A DNA stretch of 64,000 nt from Thunnus maccoyii (Eukaryota > Chordata > Actinopteri > Scombriformes > Scombridae), in the NCBI RefSeq assembly GCF_910596095.1, contig NC_056533.1, positions 32,028,662 to 32,092,661 on the forward strand. Reading direction: 5' to 3'. The stretch's first letter is position 1. Each line of letters begins with the position of its first letter. Both the position numbers and the translations under genes were made by a program. Of this stretch, positions 22,608-35,400 are shown piece after piece. A model generated the notes under the pieces. That model did no database searches. It was not told where the DNA came from and saw nothing but the letters and a program-made list of their open reading frames with translations.

Positions 22608-25600
22608 GTAAGGTCAGTCCAGTGCTATGCCTGTCACACAGTCAACTGTGGCAGATTCATTTCAGCTCAATATCAATCTGTATCAAAATGTTGTGCTTTT
22701 ATTTTAGTATAAACCAGTGTTGTATTATCTAAGAACAAAAAATGTAATTGTACACAGATTTTTTCTACTTTTCTGTGGAAATCTGTGGAAATAAGTGGAA
22801 AAATATAAAACCTTTTTTGGTAAACACTCTTTCTGAATTTCACATTTTTTTTACAGCACATATGCTGCCAAATGCTGACATAGTTACTTTAAAAAACATA
22901 GCGTTAGTCATAGTCATGCTTTGCTTCATTTCGGTACAGTATTATGCAACATTAAGTGAACACAGTCATAACTGCTATTATGAATAAAGCCAAAAAAAAC
23001 CCACCTTCACATTTTAGGCCCACATTAGCGCGGCCTTCATCACCAGCTCCTGCGTGAAAGCTTTTATCTGGGTGTGCAACAGTACCGCTTTACTACTTTA
23101 CTGTGATATCTGGAAGCCTATTAGTCGCGCTCGTCGCCACTACCTCCATCATAACCGCTTCATGTGTTCCGGTGAACAAAACCTGATCAGTGTTATGTAA
23201 TTTAAGACAGTCGTGTGTGTGTGTGTAATCACTGTTGCTCTTTCGTTTTCTTTGAACTGTTTAGTGTTGAGCTTGACACAATAATATGAACGACTGTAAA
23301 CTGCACAGCAATAGAAGTCAAGCAAGAAATACTGTGATTTTTGTGAGGGTTGTATTGAGTAATCTTGGTAACTTTTTTTGTCTATGGCGTTTGATTGACA
23401 GGCATGACAGTAAGTTTTAGAAATCGCTACCAAGCTGGCACCTACCGTCAGCTTTACAGAGCACGTGCCCTGTTTTGTTAACAATCGGAGTGATAGTGGG
23501 TAATTATATCCTGTATTTTACAGACAAAAAAAGGTGATATCAGCCTTTTAGTTCTGTGTCTGCCTCTGTCACCCACGCATACAAACACACACACACTTAA
23601 CACAGGTGCAAATTCAATGAATGACACTATTAGCAAACAGCTCAGCTTCACTGCTCAAAAGATGTTAATAGCAATGGAAAACTTCAAGGATTTCAAGGAA
23701 CGAAATTAAGATTGTTCAGGTCCCAGTGCGTCAAAGTATATTCCGATTGTGCGTGTATGTATTTAGTAGGGTAAATTAGAATAGACAGAGTAGTCGATAT
23801 CCTACAACCCTGAACAGATATGTAGTTTATCATCTTTTAAAAAATGAACAGCTATAACAACTCTTCATTTTTGAGAACATTATAGACAATGTAAAAAGTT
23901 TTTTAAGAGTTATACGTCCATATTCCAAACAATACTTCAGAACATAAGCCGGTTTCATGATGTGTAAATGTGTATTTGTTCGGATAAAGCTGTCTCAGTA
24001 TTGGTACGACTGTCTTGCGGGTTCATCGATGCATCATTGAAGTGCACAAAATCGATCGCCAGCAGGGGCAGCAGAATGTCATCGTAAGCGTCTCATAAGT
24101 TGTGATTGATTAGCATGTTTTTACTCTGTGGGTCGACACACTGCTTATGCATTTTGTTAAATTGTGAAATCTTGCAGAAGCGGCGGCCTTTGTCTTTATT
24201 AAGGTGATAATAAACATAAGCTGGCGATCAAGCGCTAAACAGAAGAGCCAGTTTTGAGGCACATTTTGATTTTAACACCCCGTACGATGATACTCTTCGC
24301 TTATTGTCCCGGGCAAACAACGTTCATAATGTTTTCATCTTTCCTCAGTGCTCTGAGAGCAAAGAGAGAATAAAAACAAACAATACAGTAAAAATCAAAT
24401 ACATTTAGGAACTGTGCAAGAAACAGCTCGATACTAGTTTGGATGTGGACATTTTGTCAGAGTCTGTAAAGATAAAATTAGGATTGGGTTTGCTGTGATT
24501 CACCAGAGATGATAGAAGTTTGTCAATCGTTATCACTTCCTTTTCAGTCTCTGACTGTATCAGACTATTTTTGGCATTTTGCTTCAAGGCCAATTTAGTA
24601 TTCTCGTGATTTCCAGAGAATTTACTTCTGTCATGATCAATTTCACAACATCATATCATATGTACGGTGATGCATTTTTAAAAAAAATCAAAAATATCAC
24701 CCACTGTAGATGTAATAAATGTAATGAATTTGTCATAAAACTGGGGTGAAGTATTGTGCTACATCATATCACAGTACAATAATGATAAAAAAACAAAGAG
24801 GTAACGTGCAGCTAAATTACTGAAACAGTGTGAATCAATTTTTTAAACCTTTGAACAGATATTTTAGATATAATTTAGAACTTTTTTTTTTTAATCAGAA
24901 GAAATTACAGAAGGCTTTTTCTGTTTAAACTTGGTTTTCCTTGTTGTAGGCTGGTTAAGAATAGCCAAAAATCATGCAAGTGTCTCTGCTGAATCAGTTT
25001 CCTGAAATGCATCCATACGCGGCACATGACAAACTTTCATTTCTGCTTTTACAGCTAGTTGGCTTTCTTGCACACATGTTATTGGCAGGATCTGGGTCCA
25101 ATTCAAGACTTCTTATGTTTAAGATCTTTCTAAGAAATGTATCATCCTGTGTGAGATCATAATAATTATCCTGTCATCGAACTACATCCCTGTTTTGAAT
25201 ATGTACACAGCCAGCCACAGTCACACGTTCTACCCACAGTATTGGCAGTGTATCGCACTTTATCACACTGCTTCAATATGTATGTCTGTTGAGTTTATGC
25301 CATTTTGTTATTGCGGGGAACCCTACTGAAGTGGAAATTAATTCAAGTTTAGGTTGAACACAGAGTTACTTATAACTGTATAATGCAGCAGGACAGCAGT
25401 CAGAGTCTCATACTTTAAAGTATGTCACAGGAGATTGCAAACAGTGTCTATGTCTGCCTCTTAATTGCAAAATCTTTACCACCTTGTTGACTACATACAG
25501 TATAAACAGGCATACTACTGTGAAAGAAAATAGAGCCAAAGAAAACAGGCTGAGGTATTTGTGAAACTTGTGTGGAACTTGTGTCCCAGACTAAGACTTT

Positions 25601-25836
25601 TCTGGGTTTAAGGTCAGTCTAAAATTGGCTGTCATCCAGGTGCACGTAGTTGACGGACCGACATTCAGACCTCCTGCGTCAGCTAACATCTACGGCACCT
25701 TGAAGTGCCGCCGTTCAGCGAGACACGAAGTCCTCTGTACAATCCGAGGGAGCTCAGTTGTAATCATTACATCTGATTGTTATTTTTATTGCACAGGTAC
25801 ACGTTGATTTCGTAATGACAAGCTGCTGTGCAGAAG

Positions 25837-25879
25837 ATGTCCACGCTGTCTGTGACTGATATCCCAGATGTTGGTCATG
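25837..25879 (+). CDS. nr1h3: nr1h3 coding exon 1
   Basis: Starts [14 protein letters not shown]. The exon opens after TTGCACAG at 25796 and ends CATG|GTAAGA. Confidence 0.9.
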
Positions 25880-28800
25880 GTAAGAGGAACTACTTTTTCT
25901 TACATGTATTTATCCACTTTGTCAGCTCAAACTAGGGCATGTTCAAGTTCTCTATGTACATCTCTTTGTGCTATGCCACAGAGTTTGTATAATTTTCTTA
26001 TTGTATGAGTGAGTATCCATTCTGGTCTTTTTTTATTCTATTATCTATTATTTTGTCCAGCTAAAAGGAACATCTTGATGTATAATGAAATCAAGCTCAT
26101 TCATAGACGTCTGCGGAATCAGTTTCCTGAAAAGCTCACAACAAACTTTCATTTTTTAAGCCTCAAACCAAAGAGTGGTTTCCGCTGAAATTGTGAACTG
26201 TAAGCTTCACAAAAGTAGTATTAACCACGTGAGTGTTGCATAATATGTATCATATCCTTCAGCTGACGAACAACAAAGTTTATTCTCGACACTTGTCACA
26301 ATTAAGACGGATGGAAACAAAATCTTGCAGGATAATACAAGTTTTGTTTTGAATGTGGTGTTTGAATGTGAGCGGGTTGGTGTCCCCCTCTGTCAGATGA
26401 GAGTAAGGTGTTTGACGGGGCCTCAGAGCTGCAGCTGGACTGCATGGTCGAGGAGAGCGGCGGAAGCACCGCAATGAAGCACGAAAGCCTGCTGTCGCTG
26501 GCCGATCTCTCCCAGCCAGACGACTTCCCCGTGCCCGCTCACAATGGCCCTTCACTGACCGAGATGAGCAGCCCTCTGCCGATAGAGCCGAACGACATCA
26601 AGCTCGATCCAGCTGCAGGCGACACATCTGCCAGCATAGGTGAGAGAAAACTATTTACTTTTAAGTAGTTTCAGTACACGACTTTTGACAAGTTTGCAAA
26701 TCATTCCTTGAGTGGGTGTAGGGGGGTAAACGCTCCACTGGGGTCATCAGGTGAGCGCCCTCTTGCCTTAGTGTTTTTTGTCGATAGGCCCCACGCAGCA
26801 ACAAAACTTCCCGAGGATCAGTGGAGTCCAGGTTTCTTCTGTCAATGATTCAGTCCTGTTCATGCGTACTGTAAATCATAACCAGCAGCGACAGAACTTC
26901 AGACGGATCAGTGGAGTTCAGGGTTCTTCTGTCAATGATTCAATACTGAATTGAATACAGTCTATATGGGATGTCTCTGAAAAATATAACTAAAATAAAT
27001 GGCCTTTTTTTTTTTAGAGGAAGTGTCCAGTTACTTGTCTCTGGAATAATCAATGTGCAGTTTCTGTAATAATACTACTTTGGTCACTGGTATTAGTCAA
27101 TGTCATTGAGGGCATCACTATTCTGATAATGAAAAAAATGTTTGTTACTTATGAGTTTTGGTTAAGATGCGTTAAAACGGGGCTAAAATACTTATATGGC
27201 TGTGTGTGCGTGGCTGCGGCTTGTCTCTTCATGTATGTCTACGTAACTGGTGTGACAACTTCCATAGACTAGACCAACCAGTAGCTTTCCTGCAAATCCC
27301 TCCTCTTAATCTCAGACATGTTTCCCCACGTATTGTCTCTTTTCACAGACTAGTTTGAACGTTTCCTTTGAAATCTCTATCTTAGTTGCAGAATGAGGTT
27401 TTCAGATGCATTTAGACAGAGATACACAGAGGTACTAGTTTATTAGGTTCACTGTAAAACTCCTCCTTTCACTAGCTCTGCCAAAAAATTGTTTTACTCA
27501 TGTATATTAATGTGGGTCAACATAAAAATAATGTTGAATCAGCACATCCCTGACACATTTTTAACGAAGCCTGACCTTATGTTGGGTTAGATTGGATTAG
27601 ATTAAACAGGTTTGATAATGAAATGGTAACTCTGAGTATTTGTGATGTTCGAAAATTTCTCGTCACAGTTTATTCTGAGATAAAATACGTTTTTTGATTT
27701 CGTAGACATGTTTTGCTTTGAATGTGCTGACAATCGGGAGTCAGGATAGCTAACTTGCATTGCACAGTACATCTTGCATTACATACTTGCAAATTTGCCT
27801 TCAGAGTTTTTCTCTTACTGAAATCATCTTGAACAACATGTTTTTGAAGCCATAATTTAAGTCTATGTTCTTAACGTGCTTTATCAACTCTCTTTCTCAC
27901 TTTACATGTGTGTAGATGGTCAGCCAGTAAAGAGAAAGAAGGGTCCTGCACCGAAGATGCTGGGTAACGAAGTGTGCAGCGTATGCGGTGACAAGGCCTC
28001 TGGTTTCCACTATAACGTGCTAAGTTGTGAGGGCTGCAAAGGCTTCTTCCGACGCAGCGTCATCAAGAGCGCCCAATACTCCTGCAAGAACAACGGCCGC
28101 TGCGAAATGGACATGTACATGCGCCGCAAGTGCCAGCAGTGCCGTCTGCGCAAGTGCCGGGAGGCCGGCATGCTAGAGCAGTGTGAGTTTTCTGTATGCT
28201 AAATGAATCAGAGCTAAGAAAAATTAGATTCCACTTCATTTTGGTCTGTTTGGGTTTGCAGAGTAAAAAAATAATGACAATGAAATAAGGACATCCTCTC
28301 AAACTTGGGGATCGAACTTTAGTCGAGATCTGCTTCCTCTTTGACCCGTAGGTGTGCTCTCCGAGGAGCAGATCAGACTGAAGAAGATGAAGAAGCAGCA
28401 TGACGAGGAAACGGCCCGCACGTCCACAGTGGTCACCCCCACCCCTCCACAGGAAGCAGCCACACTGGATCCACAACAGCAGGAGATGATTGAGAAGCTG
28501 GTGGCTATGCAGAAGCAATGCAACAAGAGGTCCTTCCTTGACCGACCAAAAGTGACGGTAAACGAATATCTCAGAGGATAGATTTGTTCTAATCTAACAT
28601 TATTAACCAAATAATAACCTGTGGTTTTCTTTCATATTTACTGGAGAGCTAAAATATCAATACGCAACTTCACCAAGCACTCACCTTCTAATGATATTGT
28701 GTTTAGTTTACAGTAACAAAAGGGACTATTTCACTCAAAGTAATGAAACTGATTGCAAACTAAATGACAAACCCTGAAAAGTTTATGAATTATATTAATT

Positions 28801-31354
28801 TTGAAGAAGTTGAAATTTACAGAGATCATAACTTTAAACTACAACAACATCTGCAGTCAAATTTCTTGTGTGTGTTTTGCTGATTTTGGTTTTGGCATCT
28901 TTGCTGTTCAGATTCATCTGTTGAACCCAGAAGATTCTGTCTCCTGCTTTGGTGTTTGGATACATATCAATCCTAACCAATTAAATAATTTGTCTGTGTG
29001 TGCACGTTTTTTTTTTTTTTTTGTGTGTGTGTGTGCGTCCAACAGCCGTGGCCACAGAGTCAGGACTTACAGAACAGAGAAGTGCGTCAGCAGCGTTTCG
29101 CCCACTTCACTGAGCTAGCGATCATGTCGGTGCAGGAGATAGTGGATTTTGCTAAGCAGCTTCCTGGATTCCTCGAGCTCACGAGAGAGGACCAGATCGC
29201 TCTGCTGAAGACGTCCACGATTGAGGTTTGTCATGATTTTATCAAGAGATGTTGTTTCTTCACTGATTAGTCTGGATGTAAGGCATCGTAACTGTAAATA
29301 AGTGATTTCTAGTCAACGCTTTTTTTGATAATGTATGATACAAATGTGAGTCAACCTCTGTGTCGTTGCCTAGGAAACTCTTGATACGATGTGAGTGCCG
29401 CTGCTGTCAGAGTGCCTTTTTAAATTACTGCAGAGTAAGAGCGAGAGCATATGGGATGCAGGTTAGCTAATGGTACCACTGAAAGAAAAAGCTCTAACAC
29501 AGGGGACAAATATAACCACATATCTTCAAAGTTTTTCTCCAAAACTCTGGAGCCCAGCAAAAATACATATGGGGAAGAAGGGATCGTGACAGAAGTGAGA
29601 GAAGTGAGAGGGGCCAATTGAGGGGGGGAGCTCAAGCTTATTTTTATGCAATAAAGGCAGCTTATTAAGTCATCCTCTCCTTGTGACCTGACCACACAAA
29701 TATGCCATCCCGTGCCCCTTGTCTCTTTAGGGTTTTTTCGGTGCGTACCACCAGGCTAGGGGAAACACTGGAGCTAAATGTAGAAACTTCAAAAAGAAAA
29801 AACTATGGTACTCAACCATGACACTCTACTACAACTCCATAATTTCAAAATATGGTATGAAGTGCATAATCCAGTTTTAGCATACAACAATATGCTAAAT
29901 AAGTTAGTAATACGCTTTTTAAAATGGATAGCACCTATAGGAATTCTGCTCCTCAACATTGCTGTTATGAAAAACTTTGAATATCTCTGCATATCAGTTT
30001 GTCTTAGTTTGGGTTTATATCAGTATTCCTCTCACAAAGATGTGTTTGTCTTCCTCAGATTATGCTGCTGGAGACATCTCGGAGATACAACCCTGCCATC
30101 GATAGCATTACGTTTCTGAAGGATTTCAGCTATAATAAGGAGGATTTCGCGAAAGCAGGTGGATTTGCTTATTTATGTCTGTCAAATGTTTATGCACGAT
30201 ATGAAAATGAAGTATCACTTAAGACGACTGCCTGTAGTCCATCTGTTTTATAGTCTGTTTGAAAAGACTTTGCCAGGTTATGCATAGTTTGTTTTTGCAG
30301 AGTTTTTGACTTTATGCAAATAGTCACCACTATTTTCTAATACAAGAAGACCTGAACTATCGCCGCCTTCACAGTTCAGATATTAAATGCAAGACAATAA
30401 ACTGATAAATGTTTTTTTAATCTCAAGAAAAAAGTGTGTGTTTGATATGACCTGCTTCTACATTGATGCTGCTGAGAACCTCATGTTTCCTTTGTCCCTC
30501 TCTCCACTTTCACCTCCTCAGGGCTTCAGTTTGAGTTCATCAACCCCATCTTTGAGTTTTCAAAAGGAATGAACGACCTGCAGCTGGACGAGGCCGAATA
30601 TGCCCTGCTAATTGCCATCAACATATTCTCTGCAGGTAGGAATTCATAAACCAAGAATAGAAACCCTGCAGTAAACACACTCAGAATTAATACTGTTTTT
30701 TTTACCAAAACATTCTCCAATACTCTGTTATAAAAGATATCAACAGATGCCTAAATGTTTCATGTGCTAAACACCGTTTAGATCGGCCGAATGTGCAGGA
30801 TCATGATCTCGTGGAGAGGCTGCAACAACCGTACGTGGACGCTCTGCGCTCTTACATCATGATAAAGAGACCAAATGTAAGTGCCCAGGGGTTCACGTAA
30901 CCTCTTCTCTTGTGACCAACAGTATGTCAACATCACTTGGTTGTCATCATCACAACAAGCACATTGGGTCAGGGCTGAGGTTTCACCTTTTTTTTTTTTT
31001 TTTTATAAGGATAGGTGGGTGGAGTGTTGTTGCTAGAGCAGAAATTGATTTTACTGGAATGAAACCACTAAACGTAAACCAACTAATCCTGTATTTTCCT
31101 CCTGTAACAGTTCAACATAATAAGTCACTCCTAGACATGTTACTGTTAAGTTATAAGTCCTCCTCTTCTTTCTTAGTATTATTTTAAGAAATTGTTGTTT
31201 TCCTCAGGATCACTTGATGTTCCCCCGTATGCTGATGAAGCTGGTGAGTCTTCGTACACTAAGTAGCGTCCACTCGGAGCAGGTTTTCGCCCTACGCCTC
31301 CAAGACAAGAAGCTTCCCCCGCTGCTCTCTGAAATCTGGGATGTCAACGAGTGA
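25837..31354 (+). CDS. nr1h3: Liver X receptor alpha (nuclear receptor 1H3), complete, 9 coding exons, 464 aa
   Basis: Exons 25837-25879, 26397-26639, 27916-28182, 28352-28557, 29046-29225, 30059-30158, 30522-30635, 30782-30876 and 31208-31354 sum to 1395 nt, and the phase closes at each junction. The N-terminal region is residues 1-112. The two-finger DNA-binding domain is residues 116-181, with zinc ligands C116, C119, C133, C136, C152, C158, C168 and C171 and P-box CEGCKG. The ligand-binding domain runs from about 225 to 464. H438 and W460 have the 22-residue spacing of the LXR His-Trp activation switch. The AF-2 helix LLSEIWDV is intact. LXR alpha is a nuclear oxysterol receptor that heterodimerises with RXR and drives cholesterol efflux and lipogenic genes. 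It is slightly longer than human LXR alpha (447 aa), with the extra length lying N-terminal to the DNA-binding domain. LXR beta is less likely because madd lies next door, as for human NR1H3. Confidence 0.97.
26397..26639 (+). CDS. nr1h3: nr1h3 coding exon 2 (N-terminal A/B region)
   Basis: Residues 15-95, beginning [16 protein letters not shown]. Acidic and Ser/Pro-containing activation region. Acceptor TGTCAG, donor ATAG|GTGAGA. Confidence 0.95.
26795..26945 (+). repeat. Two-copy tandem repeat in nr1h3 intron 2
   Basis: The phrase 'gatcagtggagt(c/t)cagg.ttcttctgtcaatgattca' occurs at about 26815-26852 and 26906-26942, so the unit is about 90 bp. Confidence 0.8.
27916..28182 (+). CDS. nr1h3: nr1h3 coding exon 3 (DNA-binding domain)
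   Basis: Residues 96-184 plus part of C185. Contains both zinc fingers, preceded by the basic [11 protein letters not shown] segment. Donor CAGT|GTGAGT. Confidence 0.97.
28352..28557 (+). CDS. nr1h3: nr1h3 coding exon 4 (hinge)
   Basis: Residues 185-253, starting [15 protein letters not shown] and ending RPKVT. Highly charged hinge leading to the ligand-binding domain. Donor ACG|GTAAAC. Confidence 0.96.
29007..29035 (+). repeat. T16(GT)n microsatellite at the nr1h3 exon 5 acceptor
   Basis: A run of 16 T is followed by about seven GT units, ending about 10 nt before the AACAG acceptor at 29045. It replaces the normal polypyrimidine tract. Confidence 0.95.
29046..29225 (+). CDS. nr1h3: nr1h3 coding exon 5 (ligand-binding domain)
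   Basis: Residues 254-313 including [20 protein letters not shown] and [20 protein letters not shown], the helix 3-5 nuclear-receptor signature. Its acceptor follows a T16(GT)n microsatellite. Confidence 0.97.
30059..30158 (+). CDS. nr1h3: nr1h3 coding exon 6
   Basis: Residues 314-346, starting [11 protein letters not shown] and ending NKEDFAKA. Acceptor TTCCTCAG, donor GCAG|GTGGAT. Confidence 0.96.
30522..30635 (+). CDS. nr1h3: nr1h3 coding exon 7
   Basis: Residues 347-384, with [20 protein letters not shown]. Acceptor CTCCTCAG, donor GCAG|GTAGGA. Confidence 0.96.
30782..30876 (+). CDS. nr1h3: nr1h3 coding exon 8
   Basis: Residues 385-416, starting [19 protein letters not shown] and ending IMIKRPN. 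Donor AAT|GTAAGT. Confidence 0.96.
31208..31354 (+). CDS. nr1h3: nr1h3 terminal coding exon 9 (helices 10-12, AF-2)
   Basis: Residues 417-464 with [20 protein letters not shown], the switch H438 and W460, and the AF-2 coactivator helix. Stop TGA at 31352-31354. Confidence 0.97.
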   Translation, partial: DHLMFPRMLMKLVSLRTLSSVHSEQVFALRLQDKKLPPLLSEIWDVNE

Positions 31355-31475
31355 CTGCAAACCTGATGTCACACTCCGTGGCTTTTTCGAAGCCTGAGAC
31401 AGACATGGTATCCAGCAGGAACACTGACTCCTCTCTCTGCCCATCTGGTCATGGATTTGTTCTAGGGTTGAGTTG

Positions 31476-31506
<31 letters not shown>

Positions 31507-34500
31507 TTTGTCGTGGGAGGAGAGCCTTTACTGCCCTTTGCTCTCAAACAGACTGTTAAACGGTTTTGTGTTCACGAGGAGAAACACGAACACCAAGTTT
31601 TCTTTGAGCCTTTGTTGTTCTTCCTTTTTGTGTTGATGCTGACATGATTGTGGCGATATGAAAATACCAGCATCAGGCTCTTTAAGCCAGTTATCTCTGA
31701 TTTAATATGTGTTGAAAGTCAATCTTTAGTGCAGTTCTAAACTCATCCTCTTTAACAATTTAAAATCAGAAAGCTCTGAGCAGATTTTAGCTGTTGCTGT
31801 CTCAAAAACGTCAGGATTACGGTTGCACATTCAGTCGAAATAGTGATTTTTTTTTTTTTTTATTTTGCAGTCGTGCAATAGGCGGATTGGAAACAGAGTC
31901 GGGCTTGAGCAGACCCATATCTGCTGTTCACTTTATTGATGTTAAGATACATGGTAGGCCATCTGGTTGGTATTGTGCATTGTGATATGGCAACTAAAGT
32001 TTGTATTTCATTTTGGAGTTAGTGCAGAAATGGAAAGGTCGGTGTAGTTGCTCAGGTAAAGTAATGTGAAGTAGACCTCTGGGAATTAGAGGCGTCTTTA
32101 ATTTCTATTAGATTACTCACAGTTTTCTTCCAAGTGCATAAGGGACCCTTTTGGTCATTTATAGACGCCCACAAACCTTTTATGTTAAATTGTATATTTA
32201 TTTTCACAAGAAAAAATGTATAGAGTGCACACATGAAAAATATCCACAACATTGTACAATCACATACTAACGCACAAAGAAGGTAATATTCTACAAGAGC
32301 TGATGGTAGTGTGACTGGCACAGGGCCCCCCATTTACAGGAAATGTTGATGTGACTAAATCTTTTTTTTTTTTTACGCAGTGCACTGCTGTCTTGGAATG
32401 GATGGTACTGATGTGTCATACAATTCCATGTAAAGATAAAATGTTTTTTTAAAAAAAAAAAGCAATCGAGCTACTATCTGTGACCCTCCTTTCAAATGAA
32501 TAAAAACCCAAGTTGACAAAGTTGTATTTTTAAAATCAAAATTGAAAGGATCGATCCTGCTAACGTCCTCATCGTCATATGTTCATGTGAGATGTACTTT
32601 TACTTATTTCATTACAAAGCAGTACAGCTATTTTTCCTATAGGGGATCTTGATTTGTGATATTATTACTAGTGTTTAGAGGTGTGAGAAATGTATAAACA
32701 ATGTACATATAGTATGGGAAGGATATAAAGAATTTCACAACCTTTTATTTTTTATAATATACGTTATGAATGATACTGAAGAAAAAAAAAATGTATACCT
32801 GAATATCCATCGGAAAACTAACTTGATCTAAAGGTCTACCATTGTCTGAGTATTTTTGCTTGACCAAATACTCGACAACAACAGCTTTAACTGGTCAGAT
32901 TTTGGGAAACCAATTTACCAAAATCTATATTAACAGGGAGCAGAGAACAACAGGAATGAGTAGAAACATTGAAATTGTAGTAAACATTTATTACTACAGA
33001 GATCCAGATGTTTATATTCATGTTATACTTCCCATGCATTCTCCTGTGCAGTGTAAATTTGAAATGCTGCATAAAGGATGATAAAGGAATGTCAATGTAA
33101 ATTCATCACTGTGCAGTTTTTTTTCCATCTTCATACTCGCGTTTTTTTAGTGGGTTGCAGTTACTTCAAGAGGGCTGAAAAACTGAACAATACATCACCC
33201 TGTTGCAGTCTCTTCATTAGCTGTATGTGTAGCTATTTACAGGTATCACCACTGAATATCCATAACCACAAATGTAAAACTGTTATCAGCCCTTTTTTTT
33301 GAAAACAAACTGCTCCAACCATTTCAGCTTTTTCACCACTGGCACAAGTTCTTTATTTCACAGCACCACTTAATATCAGACATTATACATAATGTTTATA
33401 CTTTTGTATAATTTTCATCTACAGTTCCTTGTGGTTTTTAATTAATAAAAACGGCACTTAACGTTAACACATGATAGCTGAAATGGAACATTGACTCTTC
33501 ACATGAGCACATAAATATTGTACAAACACCCACATCTCACAGTAACACAGGCACAGGTGCTGTCCTCCTCAATTGTATTAACAGGATGGGCCTGGTTTTG
33601 ATTTGATATGAGATAATTCTGTCCATACGCATTTGATGATCAGATCTAAGGTGTGTTTCAGTAATTTGAATGTTAGACTTGGGAGTCTCTTATTTTTCTT
33701 ACTTTTTCCACTAACATGTATGTATTACTGTTTTGTTGTTTAATTTAATGAGCTGTTATGATCTCCCAGATGGTCAAAACATATTTTTGAACAGCAGATG
33801 TTGTGATGCGTCACAGTAGGAAAAGCACAGGTGTCGCTAATATCATTAATGATGGCTCTGTTCTATTCAGGTGCAACAGTGAGTCAGCATATATAACAGC
33901 AGGACCCTGAAACAGAAACGACTAAATGTAATTCAGCCATCATTATTTATTGCTTTTCCTACTGTGACATGTCAAAATGTCTTCTGTGGGGAAACGTCTA
34001 TTGTTTATACCTCCTGTCCATCGCACAGGACAGGAAATGTGTGTCTCTGAAGCCCAGGCTTAACATAAGATCAAGGGAATACAGCAGCAGTACTTACTAA
34101 CACAACTCTATTGATGGTAAAAGCATTCATCGGTTGTGTTTGCCAATTTAATCATCTGATGATATGTAAATTAGATTTTTATGTTTTGTGGTGTTGATTA
34201 AATGGTCAATTTTTTAAAATCGAGCAGTGGAACATAATTCACTGCTTCTGCCTGGTGCATTATGGGTGAACTCTGGTTGGCTGTGATTTGAATATATTTA
34301 CATCTTACCCCATGAAAGAACTGTAAATGTGCAAAACGCATTGAGCTCCACCTATTGATGGGAAGTTTTTCCTTCCACATTGTGTACTGTGTCAACAGTA
34401 GTATGTTCTTAAATCTGTAGAATCATCACAGAAGCAATGGTTACCAAAGTGTTTTAACCTCTAAAAAAAAAAACACCACCAGATATTTTCTTCTGGTATT

Positions 34501-35400
34501 GGAAGCATGTTTGATTAATATGAAACTACATTAAAAGTTGCAGTTCCTTTTTTTTAGCTGTATTGCCTGAATTAAGTGTCAAACTTAATATCAGCACTCA
34601 AAAGTATAAAAGATCTTCCTGAAGCACTGACAGCCATAAGCAGCATTTTTTTCCCAGTACAGACAGAAGTCAACAGAGAAAATACATTTTCTGACCATGT
34701 ATTGTATCAAGCCTTTTGCCTTCCCACTCAAAATTGATTCATTTTTTTAATGATGCTCTAAAAATGGGAACATCATTTTGATATCGATTTTCCTACATCC
34801 TTCTAACCCCCGTTGTAATATCTTTAATGATTTTCTTTATGACCGATGCACCAATGTTATAATAAGCAGATTAACACCAGAGTGTGCAGCACGACGGTGG
34901 AAACATACCAATGATTTTTAAGTTGGATACGCAACTGAAACAAATCATCTTTCTTTTGGGTCCCTTTGCAATGAAATGTGAGGTTGCTTTTGGTTTTCTG
35001 CTTGCTGAGATGTCACTAACCATTACTGTAAGTTCAAAAGTAGCCTCTTAATATTGGGGTGAGTTTTCCCAACATGCCCCAATCCAATCCCAGGTCAATC
35101 TACAGAAGGAATTTGATGGAAGTGACATGATTTTTATTTGTTTTTAACATGTACTCCAATCAAATGAACAGGTACACAGTAAAAAAAGTATCAGTGGTTT
35201 GCTTAATGTACATGTTTTGTTAATGCTGTAGGTATCAAGGTTAATTGTGCTGTACATAAATTGTCATCTCTGATCTTGTTTAATTCCTCTGTCTTCAAAG
35301 GGTGACACTGTAAACATTATTGATACATAGAAATGCAAAACCTATTTTAATACTTGTAACTCCTGAAGACCTTCTGTTTTGTATGTACAGTAAATTAAAG
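31355..35400 (+). other. nr1h3: nr1h3 3' UTR and downstream flank
   Basis: No further reading frame. Poly(A)-signal hexamers are AATAAA at 32499-32504, AATAAA at 33444-33449 and ATTAAA at 35394-35399. The last is followed by a G/T-rich stretch, so UTR ends of roughly 1.1, 2.1 or 4.0 kb are possible. Several T-runs interrupt the UTR (31489-31510 and about 31849-31862). Confidence 0.5.
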
